Origin: Volvox africanus
Taxonomy: Eukaryota > Chlorophyta > Chlorophyceae > Chlamydomonadales > Volvocaceae
Reading direction: 5' to 3'
NCBI GenBank assembly: GCA_030268105.1
Contig: BSDZ01000013.1
Span: forward strand, 3,639,001-3,703,000
DNA: 64,000 bases
Every line of letters starts with the position of its first letter. Position 1 is the stretch's first letter. Position numbers and translations under genes: made by a program. The notes below the pieces were generated by a model. That model searched no databases and was not told the DNA's origin. It saw nothing but the letters and a program-made list of their open reading frames with translations. Positions 36,493 through 48,786 of this stretch are shown piece after piece.

Positions 36493-37312
36493 TGTTGTAC
36501 CTCTCCTTCGGGTTTGCTCATAAGTATCTGTGCGTCTGAAGGCTTTCGATACCGATGCACGAGCACTTGCAAGTACAGCAAGGCAAGCGAGAGCAAACAG
36601 AGACAGCGGAAGACTTCAGAGCAAGGAGAGATATAACTTACAATCATATATCCACGAAGCAATGCAGGGACGAGATCGCCGTCAGCACCGGAAGCAAGCA
36701 ATCATCACGCGGCGGTGATTAGCGAAGTTCAGGCTTAGCTCGGGCTAAGTAGAATAGCGTATAGCAATAGTAATATAGAACACACGAGTGTTCTCCGGTA
36801 TCAAATATCTTATCTTGCTTAGCCGTCCTCGCATCTGTTATACTTGCAATGTCGTACGATTCACACTAGGAGGCCGATCCTAAGTGTGACAACCCTACTG
36901 CGTATAGGCGATGTCCATGTATAACAACGTATAAGCCTTTCCGGCATTCGCATAATGCAAGGGTCCGAATAACGATATTCGGTTGCAAGGCATGTATCGC
37001 GACGAGTGCGGCGCTCTCAACGTGTGCTGTAATGAAGTAATATTATATCAAATGATACTACTTATTGTTCCATAGCACGAGCATAATGCACCTCTCGATC
37101 GTTCGGGATTTTATGCATGCTAGGCGGATCAGCCATGATGCGATGTCGCGATGTACAATGGTAACATGCCAAAACGTATATAAATGTATGCAAATACATT
37201 TATGTCATGCAAGTTCATTCATATGCATAAGTCATTCATGCGTTCATCAAGACAGCACTTCGCCTCGTAGCATTGACCTACGCATCGGGGGGAAACGAAC
37301 CGTAGCACAACA
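36493..37312 (-). repeat. T2 5' LTR (family 1), 820 bp
   Basis: Ends TGTTGTAC and GCACAACA. On the minus strand the LTR is followed by AATTGTTATCGAGACAGG, a primer-binding-site-like motif. Homologous to the solo LTRs at 33452 and 50306. Its far edge (37312) cuts into element N1. Confidence 0.9.
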
Positions 37313-39307
37313 GGCCTCACAGCACCAATAATGATTCAACGCGGCACAGTTCAGGGAGACACGCTTTCGCCGGTGCTATTCATCATCTTCCTCGAACCAC
37401 TCCTCCGATGGCTCCATGCAGGCGGACGAGGGTACAAGTATGGCTGCCTCTCCGACAGCTTGAACGCCAGATACCACGGAAGCTCAGCTGCATACGCCGA
37501 CGACCTCGCTGTGATGACCAACAACGCACAAGACCTACAAATGCAATGTGATAATATCAGCTTGTACTCAAAATGGGCGGGCCTGCACGTAAACCACAAA
37601 AAAAGCGCAGTGACGGGCATCCTGCACCACAGGGCACGCACACTCAAGTCAGCCCTGGAGGAAAAAATCAAGATAAGCGGCCAGGCAGTGCCGTACCTAC
37701 CCCCACGGAGCCCTACAAATACCTTGGGGTACATGTGACGATGACCCTCAATTGGAGTGCACAGATGTCCCATGTCTGCAGGACGGTGAGGGACAAGGGT
37801 GACCTACTTCAGGGCTCCCTAGCATCGCCGGACCAAATACATCAGAATCATACAGAATTGTATACAACCGGTAGTGTCGTACAGCTTCCCCACCATGGCA
37901 TACACACCTAACGATATCAAACTTTTGGATGCGATGATAGCACGCATAGCCCGACGCTGCTACGGCGTGCCCACCAGTTTCCCCACACGTGCCGTGCTGT
38001 TACCAGCGGAACAGTATGGATTGGGAGTTGGGTCCCTGCTACCGATCTACGTGCGCATGGCAGTACGCGCGCTGGTCTTATCCCTAAATGATGAAGGCCG
38101 GCTAGGCGTCGTGACAAGAGCCATGCTCGAGCTGCAGTGTTGTCTGGCGGCCAACACTAGGATGCACATGTTGAAACGCGAGAGCAGTTTTTATACCACC
38201 TTAAAACAGCTGACCCTGGCGCGAGACCATGGCATCACGGTCACATCCCTAAACACTCTCATGACAGCCGCCTCCGTCATCAACGCACGGCAGGACACAA
38301 AGCCCGGAACTCTGCCGTTCTGGTGGCTGCTCCCCTTAACAGAGCTGGGCTTAGGCATGCACGCGCTCATTGACAAGAACACAACACAACACCTCATCAC
38401 CACCACCGAACTCCAGAAGCTTTTCCCCCGGGGCAAGGTGCAACACCGGCACAAGATTGCCCTGAATCGACTAAGCCTAGCGATAAGTGCCCAATGCCCC
38501 CAAGCCCCACACACGAAGGCACATGACCCGCGTTGCTGGTCGTCCGTGCTGCCTCTGGAAGACAGACACCTCCGCGAGATTCCCAGTGACCCGCCGTTCA
38601 CCGGCCTCCGGCACAAATCAAGTCTTCCCAACCCAATACTAGCACCATCCCTCGACCCGCATGTACGCCGTGATACACCTATCGTGTGGTGTACGACCAC
38701 GCAGAAACCACACCATCCCCACATCGAGCCAGACGACACGAAGAGCGACCCACTAGCACTGCCGAGCCGCCCTGCGGATCCAGCATGCACAGAACGGAAA
38801 CGCACAAGATCCACCTATCAGCGGCAACAGGACTTCATCAACAACAATACATGCTGTGACAACAGCAACGTGAGAACGGATACTGCAGCTATCCACGGCG
38901 CGCAACTCCGCGACCCAGCCCCACAATGCACGTCGTATATAGAAGCGAGACACGTCATGGCAGCCCTGCGAAAAGACACCCGCAGGAGTGTACCCAACCT
39001 AGGAAACCCTCCCGGGCCTATCGTCCAGGGGCCAAGCCGGCAAACCCGTCGCACACTAAACATCGGTATGACCCCCGTGCCAGGAGAAACCGGCACCCCA
39101 AACCCCGTGCTGGCATACCTCGCCGAAAAGGGACTTGACTGCACGCCGGTAGCGCCACGTCACTCCCGCGACAGCACAGGCACGGGTGCGACAGGGGCTG
39201 GATCGAGCATCACCGCCAGGAAATACGCCGGTAACCCACCTACGCCCGAACCGGCCGGAGCGCTACCAGGGACGCCGAAGCCAGCAGAGCACCTCACCCC
39301 ACAATGA
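37313..39307 (+). pseudogene. N1 non-LTR type reverse transcriptase, 5'-truncated
   Basis: The first frame (to 37738) carries GTVQGDTLSPVLFIIFLEPL and AAYADDLAVM, motifs B and C of a LINE-type reverse transcriptase, with Tyr-Ala-Asp-Asp as catalytic core. A frameshift follows: EPYKYLGVHVTMTLNWSAQM sits in the next frame, and a second shift near 37874 leads to a long frame (SYSFPTMAYTPNDIKLLD to 39307). That frame has the thumb-like region and a proline- and basic-rich tail of unknown function. The finger motifs and any endonuclease lie beyond the T2 LTR edge. Type assignment (non-LTR) rests on the motif B and C wording. Confidence 0.75.
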
Positions 39308-39772
39308 TGGAGACCTCGATGGAAGGTTGCCCGCGATCAAATCCTGGAGGACCGGATACCCTGGAAGCCTGGAAAAGGACAGGCAAAGGACACAACGGGG
39401 CAACAACAGATAGTTTACGACCTATACAACGACGCAGAGGACATCACGGAAATACTCGCGGGCCCAATCACAAAACGCACCGTCCCCTCAAAGGTGAAAC
39501 CTCCCAAGAAACGGAAAATTGGGGCGGATACGACCTCAACCCATGAACAATACTACACGGTTCGCTGGAAAGACACTATTACCCCGATGTCTATCGTAAG
39601 CGCATATGCCAGTATGGGATACGTGCCCAAGCAGCTCTTGCCAGTGACAGGTCTCTATGGCACGCGGATCGATCGCCACTTCCGCAGAGTAATATGGGAG
39701 CCGTCTGATATCCCCGCAACACAACTTGGTAGGTTACCCAACGGACCAAAGGCGATGGAGAGATATGAGTAA
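39304..39772 (+). pseudogene. N1 chromodomain-like segment
   Basis: The frame at 39494-39772 reads KPPKKRKIGADTTSTHEQYY, TVRWKDTITPMSIVSAYAS, and later VIWEPSDIPATQL. The YxVRWK ... WEPS spacing is reminiscent of a chromodomain or shadow fold, but the aromatic cage is not certain. It sits between the reverse transcriptase tail and the next frame, each in different phases. Confidence 0.4.
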
Positions 39773-39787
39773 ACGAGGTCGCAGAGT

Positions 39788-40849
39788 GTGAACCCCCTCT
39801 CAAAATACCCAAAACCCAAGGACAGCAATCTAACGACCCCTCAGCGGCAGGGCCGATGGGACCCGCCCCCCTTGGAGCAGACCCAGCGGGCACACCTTAT
39901 CCGAGCGAACACTACCTTTGAGACCGAGCCGTGCAATCCATACACGGACACGCGCCCCACGGGAAAGTACCGAATCCAGATAGGACTGCTAACCCGAGAG
40001 GGCAGCTCGACCGAAGAGAACGTGGCCTTTGCCTACGACCCGAGAGGGAAATGCGTGGGCACCCTCACCCTGCAACGCTTAGAGACCCTCAGAATGCAAT
40101 ACCAACACATGATTGAAACCTACCCGGAGGTGCACAGAAGCCTATCCCCCCAGGGCGACTTCGCCGAGGACGTCGCGCGCCTTCTTCTGCGGTACAGAAA
40201 GGATCCCAACGGGCGAGAGTCGAAAGACCCGCCACGGTCGCAGGCGACCATGAATAGAGAACTGCGCCGCACGTTGGTTGACGCCCTGCACGCCCTAGTT
40301 GTCAGCGCCCTAGACGCCGGCCCAGTTGTCGAAAGGTTTTCATCCCCGCTTAACTGCGGTGAAGAGGTGCAATACTACTTCAGCGCCCATGCAGAAGACC
40401 AACTCTTTGGGGCGAACATAGAGGCATTCTCTCAGCCAGTTACAGGCCTCTCGATAGCACACCTGAATCCTGACCCCACCAGCGTCAAAAAGGCGGTAAT
40501 GTGGGCAATCGCAGGCGCGTCACACACAATGACATCCGCACTGCCCACCGCCACACTACTCATTGTCCCGCACAGCCGGACCGGTCCCCACATGCAGCTA
40601 TACAACACACCGTACGTCTTCCATCTCGCTCGACTGAGCCGTGGTGAAGCATGCATGCTCACCAGCGGGACAGGAACTGACGGCCAAACCCCTGGCTACA
40701 AGGGAGGCCTGGACCTCGTCGTGGTGGCCAACGACACGGCGATCCGAGGACTAAACGCCCGCTCCATGAAGGCGCTCCTAACGGAACTCAAAGCGATGGA
40801 CGCCGTCGGCTGTTGTACGCCGGTTCGATCACCGATTATGCCGAAATAG
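39788..40849 (+). CDS. N1 terminal ORF, function unknown
   Basis: An open frame of 353 codons, of which the last 13 (from about 40811) lie in the T3 LTR, so the natural C-terminus is lost. Features: YRIQIGLLTREGSS, an acidic/arginine-rich middle (RKDPNGRESKDPPRSQ), then DQLFGANIEAFSQPVTGLS, KKAVMWAIAGASHT, TATLLIVPHSRTGPHMQLYN and GGLDLVVVAND. The FGAxxxAF / KAVxWAI / LLIVP / DLVVVAND order loosely suggests a Rossmann-like fold such as that of methyltransferases. No catalytic motif is clear. Codon use is GC-rich and continuous with the preceding N1 frames. Confidence 0.5.
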   Translation: MNPLSKYPKPKDSNLTTPQRQGRWDPPPLEQTQRAHLIRANTTFETEPCNPYTDTRPTGKYRIQIGLLTREGSSTEENVAFAYDPRGKCVGTLTLQRLETLRMQYQHMIETYPEVHRSLSPQGDFAEDVARLLLRYRKDPNGRESKDPPRSQATMNRELRRTLVDALHALVVSALDAGPVVERFSSPLNCGEEVQYYFSAHAEDQLFGANIEAFSQPVTGLSIAHLNPDPTSVKKAVMWAIAGASHTMTSALPTATLLIVPHSRTGPHMQLYNTPYVFHLARLSRGEACMLTSGTGTDGQTPGYKGGLDLVVVANDTAIRGLNARSMKALLTELKAMDAVGCCTPVRSPIMPK

Positions 40850-41625
40850 GCTGCAAATCATCTGAACACCACTGACCATGATATAACCATATTAGCATGA
40901 TATATTCGAGTATATCTAGCTAATCAGGCACGTCGCATTATCATCTACGACATCATGCTGTCGGTCAACATGTTTGACTCGAAACTGATATCAATGCGCG
41001 ATCTATCTATTGGCATAATGTATCACATAATAATATATTTTAAATATTATTATCTCATCAGTGTCATAAACCATACGAGTATGCGGGAACACGATGATCG
41101 CGATGGTTCGGTGGGCAACCGAATATCGATATTCGGACCTTCCCATATTGCATGCGTTGCATCCATTAATATCACGGATTACGCGATATTCAGAACAGTG
41201 CTAAGAAAGTACTCACACTTGAGATCGGAATCCAGTGAGACCTGTACTGCACATCGGTATCGCGACGTGAAAGGTGTGAGGACGGCCACCTAGAGACCGA
41301 AGTCGGCTTGACGCTACTTTGGATCAAGTACTCGCGTACTTAACTCAGTCTGATTCTGATATATAGTTTTACTCATTTATATTCGGCCTGAGCTATTCTA
41401 GCATACCATCTCCAGCCGGATGATGAACATTGCCCGTGGGGTCTGACGGCCGACTACCAATCTGTAATCGAAGACTATTGTAAGTTGGATCTTTCCTTGT
41501 TGCTGAGTCTTCCGCTGTCACTTTACTCGCATTGAATCGCCTTGCTGTTCTTAAGCACGGTGCACACGTAGCTAACATTCAGACGTGCAGATTCAGTGCA
41601 TGATCGAAGAAGGAAGGATACAACA
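40811..41625 (+). repeat. T3 5' LTR (family 2), 815 bp
   Basis: TGTTGTACGCCGG...GGATACAACA, followed by AATTCGGTATCGATACAGG (PBS-like). It is paired with the truncated LTR at 46455-47016 and related to the T8 LTRs. The palindrome CGAATATCGATATTCG lies in its middle. Confidence 0.92.
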
Positions 41626-41709
41626 AATTCGGTATCGATACAGGTTCGTTGCCTGACTGTCTAATGATGCTCGATCGGAAGTAAGTTCTTTCTAGGATGA
41701 CTGTCGACC

Positions 41710-42840
41710 ATGGGTGACGTCGCCCACTAGACATTATCGCTGAAGAACTTGTCCACGCCGTATTAGATACTGTAGCTTCCGAATTGTGATTGTTTTCGTC
41801 CCTTTGTAGTTTACTGCAATTGTGGTGTGAGCCTTCGCTCTGAGTTGCAGGTGAAACTAGTGGTCCGGCACTGCTTGCGGTAGCTCCTGGTTACAACTTG
41901 CGTTCTAATCAGCTGGAGGCTTTGATCGTGCGGACTACAGGGACCAACTGAGTACGTATCTGCCATATCTACTCGAAGTGTCCAAGAGTATTGTCGGTGC
42001 GCTGACCGAACTGCTTGTACTCTTGTGCTAGATTCGTGTGAATCGCTTGCACACTTGCTTTAGAATTATGTGCATCGTTTATTGTCACGCAATTTGAATA
42101 TATTGGTCAGTGTTCCATGATGGCGGGACGTGACGACCCGTCGTTTGTAGGCTTGGCATGTCAACCTGAGCCGGGTACCGTTCCTATAACGTTTGATAGG
42201 GATCCTGAGACTATTGACACAATTGCTGCCCAAGATCCTCTTGTTTTTCAGGCCCCTATCCATCTTACTACGCCACGCTAGGCAGCCATGATGGTTACAG
42301 ATGGAACTGCTGATCAACGGGGTTTGCTGTTGCCTCAAATGCAAGACCGCGCCGACGGTAATGAGGTGAAGAGGTTTACTATCCCGGCACCGAAATTGTT
42401 TATCTTGCATGATATGAATGTTGAACGTGACATTGTGAATGCAACTCGTTCCTATCTACGTGATGTTAGGAAGTACCTGCAGTTGGTCCGTGGCGGTGAA
42501 CATGATGAGGTGAGGTGTCTCTTTGTTGGGAATACCCTTGAGGGTATAGCAAAGACATGGTATGATCAATGGATCACTGCACGAGAAAACTTCACGTTTG
42601 ATGAGTTGACTGTTGCCCTGCTTGCACGCTTTACCCCAGAAGTCACGTGATATTGAGGCACGCTGTATATTAGCCCTTGGCTCGTTTTTCATGTTTCCGA
42701 ATGAAACTGTAACTGCCTACCAATCACGTTTTGAGGCTCTTGTGATGCCATTTGTCCTAAGAGCTGAGATGTGTATTTTAGCTAGACAAATTGCTTTGAG
42801 ATTTGTGCCTCATGTGACTGCCATGAAACGCAGGACTCAT
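41710..42840 (+). pseudogene. T3 Gag, spliced arrangement, broken
   Basis: Exon 1 is decayed (ATG at 41710; AEELVHAVLDTVASE recognisable in a shifted frame). Exon 2 reads ETSGPALLAVAP then SNQLEALIVRTTG and ends at a GTCGGT donor (41993). Exon 3 begins after CAG 42110 with CSMMAGRDDPSFVGLACQP. An early stop follows (42280-42282); the Gag core (RDVRKYLQLVRGGEHDEVRC) resumes at 42288-42650. Then a frame break and loss of most of the region before the protease, including the zinc knuckle. Confidence 0.7.
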
Positions 42841-43490
42841 GACTGACAAAATGGGAGTGCATGCAATCCAAGCTTGTGCGTTGGAAGGAGATCACTCTCT
42901 GTTGGAGATGTGCGGTTATTGTGTTTCTGATATTGAAGTCGGCCTCGCTGGTCGAATGATGAAGGCACTTGAGGATACCAGTGCCAGTGACGACTTCATC
43001 TCGGCAAAGGAGGTGAACGTGTTGGGGTCGACCCCACAGTCGTCTGATTGTGACAGGTTACCCTCGTTGATGAGGGTAAGCATCCCATCGTGGGCAGAAT
43101 CACCCTAAGCCTATCCATAGGCCCTCTGCGTGTTAGGGCCCAATGAGTGCAACAAGGTCTCTTGGAGACAGCACTACATGGACATTGGGTGCCGTGACAT
43201 AACGACAGTACCGCGCGCTCATCGATATGGAGTCCAACACAATTGGCCATTGTGCAAAAGGGAACCTATCGCCTAAGGTACCTTGTCTGTCGTACAAAGA
43301 TGTCACACCAGAGGAGGGCGGAACTGTGTGGAGCCTGTGGTTCATTTCGTTCTAGCGGCGTTCGTCCGCCGAAATAAAAAACCCAAGCTTGAAGGGTGCA
43401 AAAGGAGCCTATCAAATGATAAGGGAAGGCACCCATGAATTGCTTGTGAGGCCTTGGGTGCAATCGATTGCTACCACCGCGTAGTCTCTT
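42841..43490 (+). pseudogene. T3 protease remnant
   Basis: Reads LEDTSASDDFISAKEVNVLG, where the catalytic DTGAS has become DTSAS, followed by frameshifts. Homology to T8 (59340-59800) continues at nucleotide level through GCATCCCATCGTGGGCAGAA and AAGGTACCTT. Confidence 0.8.
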
Positions 43491-44763
43491 GTGAAAGATT
43501 CTGAGGTCGCAGCCCCCTTCCATTGCCAAACTATACTGATGCATTTGTCATCCCGGGGCTCCCACCTATGTTACCTGCTGACTATACGATCCCTCTTGTG
43601 CCCGAGCACAACCCGTTTCACAACCTATGTACAGGTTAAGGCCGCTAAAGTTGAGCGGATGAAGCGGCGAGTGAGGGATTTGCTCGCAAAGGGTATGGTT
43701 CGGCCCAGCACATCGCCATATTCTGCACCGATGTTGTTCGTCGGTAAGAAGGATGGGACGTTGCGCATGTGCATTGATTATCGGGGCTTGAATGCAACTA
43801 CAATTAAAAATCGCTACCCTTTGCCGCGCGTCGATGACCTGCTCGATAAGCTGAAAGGCTCAGCTTATTTTTCCTCGATTGATCTGCAACAGGGGTATAA
43901 TCAGATAGGCATTGCTGCTTCTGATATTCCGAAAAACCGCTTTCTGGACCCCCTTTGGTCACTTTGAGTACACGGTCTTGTCATTTGGACTTACTAATGC
44001 ACCCGCCACATTTCAAGCAGTGATGGATCGCATGTTCAGACCGTATATCGACAGGTTCATCATTTGTTATTTGGATGATATTTTAATATATTCCAAGACG
44101 CGCGAGGAGCACCTGAAGCATCTCGAGCTCGTGCTTGAGGTGATGAAGCGGGAGCAATTGTTTGCTAAACGCGCCAAATGTTTTTTGGCGCAGCCTCAGG
44201 TGGAATATTTGGGCCACATTGTATCGGCCACTGGGGTAAGGATGGACCCACGGAAGGTAGCTGTGGTTCGTGAATGGCCCACACCTCAGAACCTCACCGA
44301 ACTATGCCAGTTCTTAGGTTTGACCAACTACTTCCGTAAGTTTATTAATAAATACTCCATTATTGCGGCCCCGCTTACAAATCTGATGAGGAAAGGAGGT
44401 TTCGTTTCTCTCGAGGCCTGGACACCTGGGTGTCAGCGGGCATTCGAAGAGCTCAAGCAAATCATCGCCGAAGATGTTACCCTCTCTTTTCCTGATTACT
44501 CGTTACCATTCCGTGTAGAAGTAATATCGGATGCTTCCCTACATGGAAGCGGCACTGTATTGTTGCAGGAAGGACGACCGATCACCTTCACAAGTAAGAA
44601 ATTCTTGGGTGTGGAGACCGGATACACGACCGGAGAACAGGAGCTGTTGGCAGTTCTACATGCTCTAAAGGAATGGCGCTGCTACCTCAAAGGCCGCCCT
44701 TTTACACTGAAGACCGATCACAAACCGCTGACATTTTTACAAAGTGTCCCCACGCTCAACTGA
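43491..44763 (+). pseudogene. T3 reverse transcriptase/RNase H, frameshifted
   Basis: Frame 1 (to 43967): [54 protein letters not shown]. It is shifted near 43930 into frame 2 with [19 protein letters not shown], the YLDD box (CYLDDILIYS), then RNase H ([31 protein letters not shown]). It ends at TGA 44761-44763, where T7 has CGA (Arg). Confidence 0.9.
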
Positions 44764-46395
44764 CGACAAGCCAGATGGATGGAGTATCTATCTCGTTTCG
44801 ACTGTACATGGGAATATATCGCTGGCAGAATTAATACTGCTGACGCCCTCAGTCAACATCCATCGCTACACGCTGCGATTCTAGCAGCACCGGTTACCCA
44901 TTCACGCAGTCAGGAGGTGCCGATAGCAGCGGACCTCGCGCAGCGACTTAAGGTGGCATATGAAGTGGATCCATGGTTCGCTACGCCAAGTAATGTGGAA
45001 CATCTGCACAAGCGCAACGATTTATGGTTGCGGATGGATGGCTCGACCACACAAATCATCGTGCCGAATGACGACGCTCTGCGCTACGATATTCTTGCTC
45101 GGTTCCACGAGGACCCATTAGCAGGACACCCTGGAAGCACGCATTTGGCAGAGCTAGTATGACGCTCGTTCTCGTGGCCGCGCATGGTGAAGGATGCGGA
45201 AAACTTCGTGCAAAGGTGCAGTTTATGTCAGCGTATTAAAGCACTATCCAGTAAGGGCCAGGGGTTATTACAACCATTACCAGATGCCCCTTGGGAAAGT
45301 GTTTCAATGGACTTCGTAGTTGCGCTGCCCAAAACTGAGGGGGGATACGACTCGGTGTTTGTTATGGTTGATCGTTTGACCAAGATGGTTCACTTAGCCC
45401 CCTGCACCTTGTCTTGCACCGCTGAGCAAACAGCACGACTATTTTTCGATAACGTGGTCCGATTGCATGGCGTTCTTAAAAATGTGATATCCGACTGCGG
45501 TGGTCAGTTCACGTCTAAGTTTTGGGAAGCGCTATGTGATCTCGTCGGTATGCGCATTCATTGAGCACAGCATATCATCCACAATCCGATGGGCAAACCG
45601 AACGCACAAATCGCACATTGGGCAACATGTTAAGGAATTTTGCGGGACGCACACCCTCCGTTTAGGATATGTTTCTGACTTCGGCAGAATTTGCGCTTAA
45701 CAACGCTGTTAACCGCTCTACAGGTCAAAGCCCTTTCTTTCTGAATTATGGATTTCATCCTGCGCTACCCGCGTGGCGAGGATTGGAAGTAAACATCCCT
45801 GCGGCTAAAACCTTTGCCAAGTCGTTCCTATCCCGCATGACAGACGTGAAGGCATGTTTGGACGCGGCACAACAACAGACGACGGACTACTATAATAAAT
45901 CCAAACGAGACGTAACATTTTTGGTGGGACAAATGGTTTTATTGAGCACTAAGAACCTGCGTTCGCTCGCCGACAGTTCCCGAAAATTACTACCTCGTTG
46001 GAGTGGTCCATATCCCGTTGTACGCATGGTAGGAAATGTAGCTGTGGAGCTATCCCTCTGACATGAATATTCACCCCAAGTTTCACATCTCCCTCATCCG
46101 TCCTTATTGCGGTACAGTACCCGTTACAAACGACACCGATGCCCATGCAGTAATGGACCCCGGTCCCGAGACCTGGATTGCAGGCAAACAAAAGGTGTAC
46201 GATGTGGAACGGATACTAGATTATCGGGTTCATCGTATAGGTCGACAGCGACGAAAGAGGAACGTGCACGAGTATCTGGTCAAATGGACAGGCTATTCTA
46301 GCGAGCACAACTCTTGGGAGCCGACGTGCAATTTCTCGCCTGAGATGAAGCCCCTATTGGAGGAAGCTCGTCTACATGCCACACAGACCCAATGA
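44764..46395 (+). pseudogene. T3 RNase H end, integrase and chromodomain, multiply broken
   Basis: Pieces: WEYIAGRINTADALSQHPSL; zinc-finger half HEDPLAGHPGSTHLAELV, then TGA 45160-45162 for CGA; CSLCQR half; core VSMDFVVALPKTEGGYDSVF and ISDCGGQFTSKFW (expected Arg now Cys) with a frameshift near 45562; LNNAVNRSTGQSPFFLNYG; a break at 46061; then FHISLIRPY and a chromodomain (VERILDYRV ... HEYLVKWTGYSSEHNSWEP). A polypurine tract GGGAGGGGGGATAGT precedes the 3' LTR. Confidence 0.9.
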
Positions 46396-46454
46396 TCTCT
46401 GCAGTCGATGCTGTCCGATGCAGTGAGGACGCTGCATGAGGGAGGGGGGATAGT

Positions 46455-47016
46455 TGTTGTACACCGGTTCGATCACCGATTATGCCGAAATAGGCTGCAA
46501 ATCATCTGAACACCACTGACCATGATATAACCATATTAGCATGATATATTCGAGTATATCTAGCTAATCAGGCACATCACATTACCATACAATATCACGC
46601 TGTCGGTCAACATGTTTGACTCGAAACTGATATCAATGCGCGATCTATCTATTGGCATAATATATCACATAATAATATATTTTAAATATTATTATCTCAT
46701 CAGTGTCATAAACCATACGAGTATGCGGGAACACGACGATCACGATGGTTGGGTCCGAATATGGGAAGGTCCGAATATCGATATTCGGACCTTCCCATAT
46801 TGCATGCGTTGCATCCATTAATATCATGGATTACGCCATATTCAGAGCAGTGCTAAGAAAGTACTCACACTTGAGATCGGAATCCAGTGAGACCTGTACT
46901 GCACATCGGTATCGCGACGTGAAAGGTGTGAGGACGGCTGCCTAGAGACCGAAGTCGGCTTGACGCTACTTTGGATTAAGTACTCGCGTACTTAACTCAG
47001 TCTGATTCTGATATAC
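46455..47016 (+). repeat. T3 3' LTR, truncated
   Basis: Matches the first 560-odd bp of 40811-41625 and stops after GATTCTGATATA. Near its middle (46758-46801) is a perfect 44-bp palindrome not present in the partner LTR. Confidence 0.9.
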
Positions 47017-48373
47017 ATGCGTGAACGGTACACGGAAGAAACTTTAAGGTATAACTCCATCTCTCTACCCTTGCAAGATACTGATTAGAATACATGTCGT
47101 GTAAACGGTATCACTTAGCTACAGAAGGGAATGAGCAGACTAGTATCGGTATATTCTCGGTGGGGAACCCGTGGTTGCACCAAACATTAACAATTTACAT
47201 ATTCCCCAAGACGATGTTCCCCAGTCGAACTACCGTTACCCAGTTCGGGATTCTCCCGAGACACCAAATTCCATCGGATTTAATGAGGCAGAGCAAAATC
47301 CAGCGCTGGCGTCACTACAAGGACTTATGAACGAGGGCGGGGTCTCCGGTTTTGTCGTCCCAACACCTCAACTCCATATCCTTTACGACGCAGAACCCAG
47401 GATTATTGCAAGCGCCACCTGTTCCCACGTCCATGACGTTAAGAGGTATATAAAATTGGTAAAGGGTGGTGACCACGACGAGGTGAAATGCTTATTCGTC
47501 GGAGCCACACTAGGCAGTGTCGTGAAGGAATGGTATGACCACTGGACCACCGTGCAGGAGCACTTTATGTTCGAAGAATTGACCAACGCGCTTCTCACTC
47601 GTTTTGCTCCAGGAAATCAGTCGCAAGTTGCTGCCATGTATCGAGAGTTGCACGCAGGCACTTATCGAATGCGACCCAACGAATCTGAGGAGGCCTAGCA
47701 GTTGCGTCTCGAAGATCTAATAGCACCAATGGTTAGCTTTTCAGAAGGAGACTACATTTACTGGTTTCAACGAGGCCTCTCACTCATGTTAGCTCAAGCG
47801 AGTACTGCAGACCTGACACTGGAAGGGACGAGGTCATACACGCGATGGGTTCAGATCGTCCGTAATGTTGAAGCTCGCATTAGGACGGGACAAGAACGTC
47901 CGATGTCCTTGATACCGTTGTCAGTTACTACGACTCAAAATATCACCAACGAGACTGATCCAGTGCCCGAGACCACCGGTATCCCATTATCGCCGGCTCC
48001 CATGCGTCCTGGCAAGGCTCCTCATGTCAGTCACGCTCAAATCCCAGGACCCCAAGAACTAACTCCAGGAGATTCCCCGATGACTTGGAGTATGCAGAAA
48101 AGAAAGGATGTACTACAAACTACCGCCGAGTCGTGCAGGGCTGAATCAGAGTCAAAGCGGTCACGAATGCAGAACAGATGGCTTACCAAGTGGGGGTGTA
48201 CACAAGCGGAGTTCACGCAGCGACGACAACTGGGAGTTTGCCTTTGGTGCGTATCAAATCACCCTACGAGGATCTGCCCGCTCTTACTCCCGTTAGCCAT
48301 AAGACTACAGTCGACGGACGAAGTACCTGATACGACCTCCATTGAAATTGCTGGGGCAACAGACCAGCATTGA
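47017..48373 (+). pseudogene. T4 Gag fragment of a diverged Ty3 family
   Basis: Frames 47171-47698 and 47702-48373 are the same frame, split by TAG 47696-47698 where relatives have Tyr (PAYQSRFEAL becomes A-stop-QLRLEDL). It contains HVHDVKRYIKLVKGGDHDEV, KEWYDHWTTVQEHFMFEEL and WFQRGLSLMLAQASTADLTL, and a zinc knuckle CLWCVSNHPTRIC. Protein similarity to T2 and T8 Gag is clear, nucleotide similarity low. Confidence 0.85.
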
Positions 48374-48786
48374 CACTGGAATATTCTCTAACGTGGAGTC
48401 ATAATTTATGTACCGGTTCGGGTTAATTTTGATTGTATCCCGCAATGTCTGTATGATGAGACCCTCCACTACTGTTGGTCAGCTAGCTCAATGGTTAGTA
48501 TTCATTGTGTCCCTAACGAATTCTTCACTGATTGATCGTTGTGGGCCTTAGGGATGATGCAGAGGCAATCCACGACTGGATCCTTTTCGGTTGTGTTGAA
48601 GTCGACTTTGTTGATCGATTATTCGGGACGCCCACATGTTACGGGTGTCACTGACGACTTTATCCCGATGAAGTGATAAGTATGAAGGGGTCGACCCCAT
48701 AGTCGCCTGATTGTTCACAGGTTACCCTCATTGATGAGGGTAAGCATCCCATCGTGGGCAGAATTACCCTAAGCCTATTGATAGAC
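48374..48786 (+). pseudogene. T4 protease relic
   Basis: Decayed. GGGTCGACCCCATAGTCG and GTAAGCATCCCATCGTGGGC match the T8 and T3 protease region. No open frame. Confidence 0.6.
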
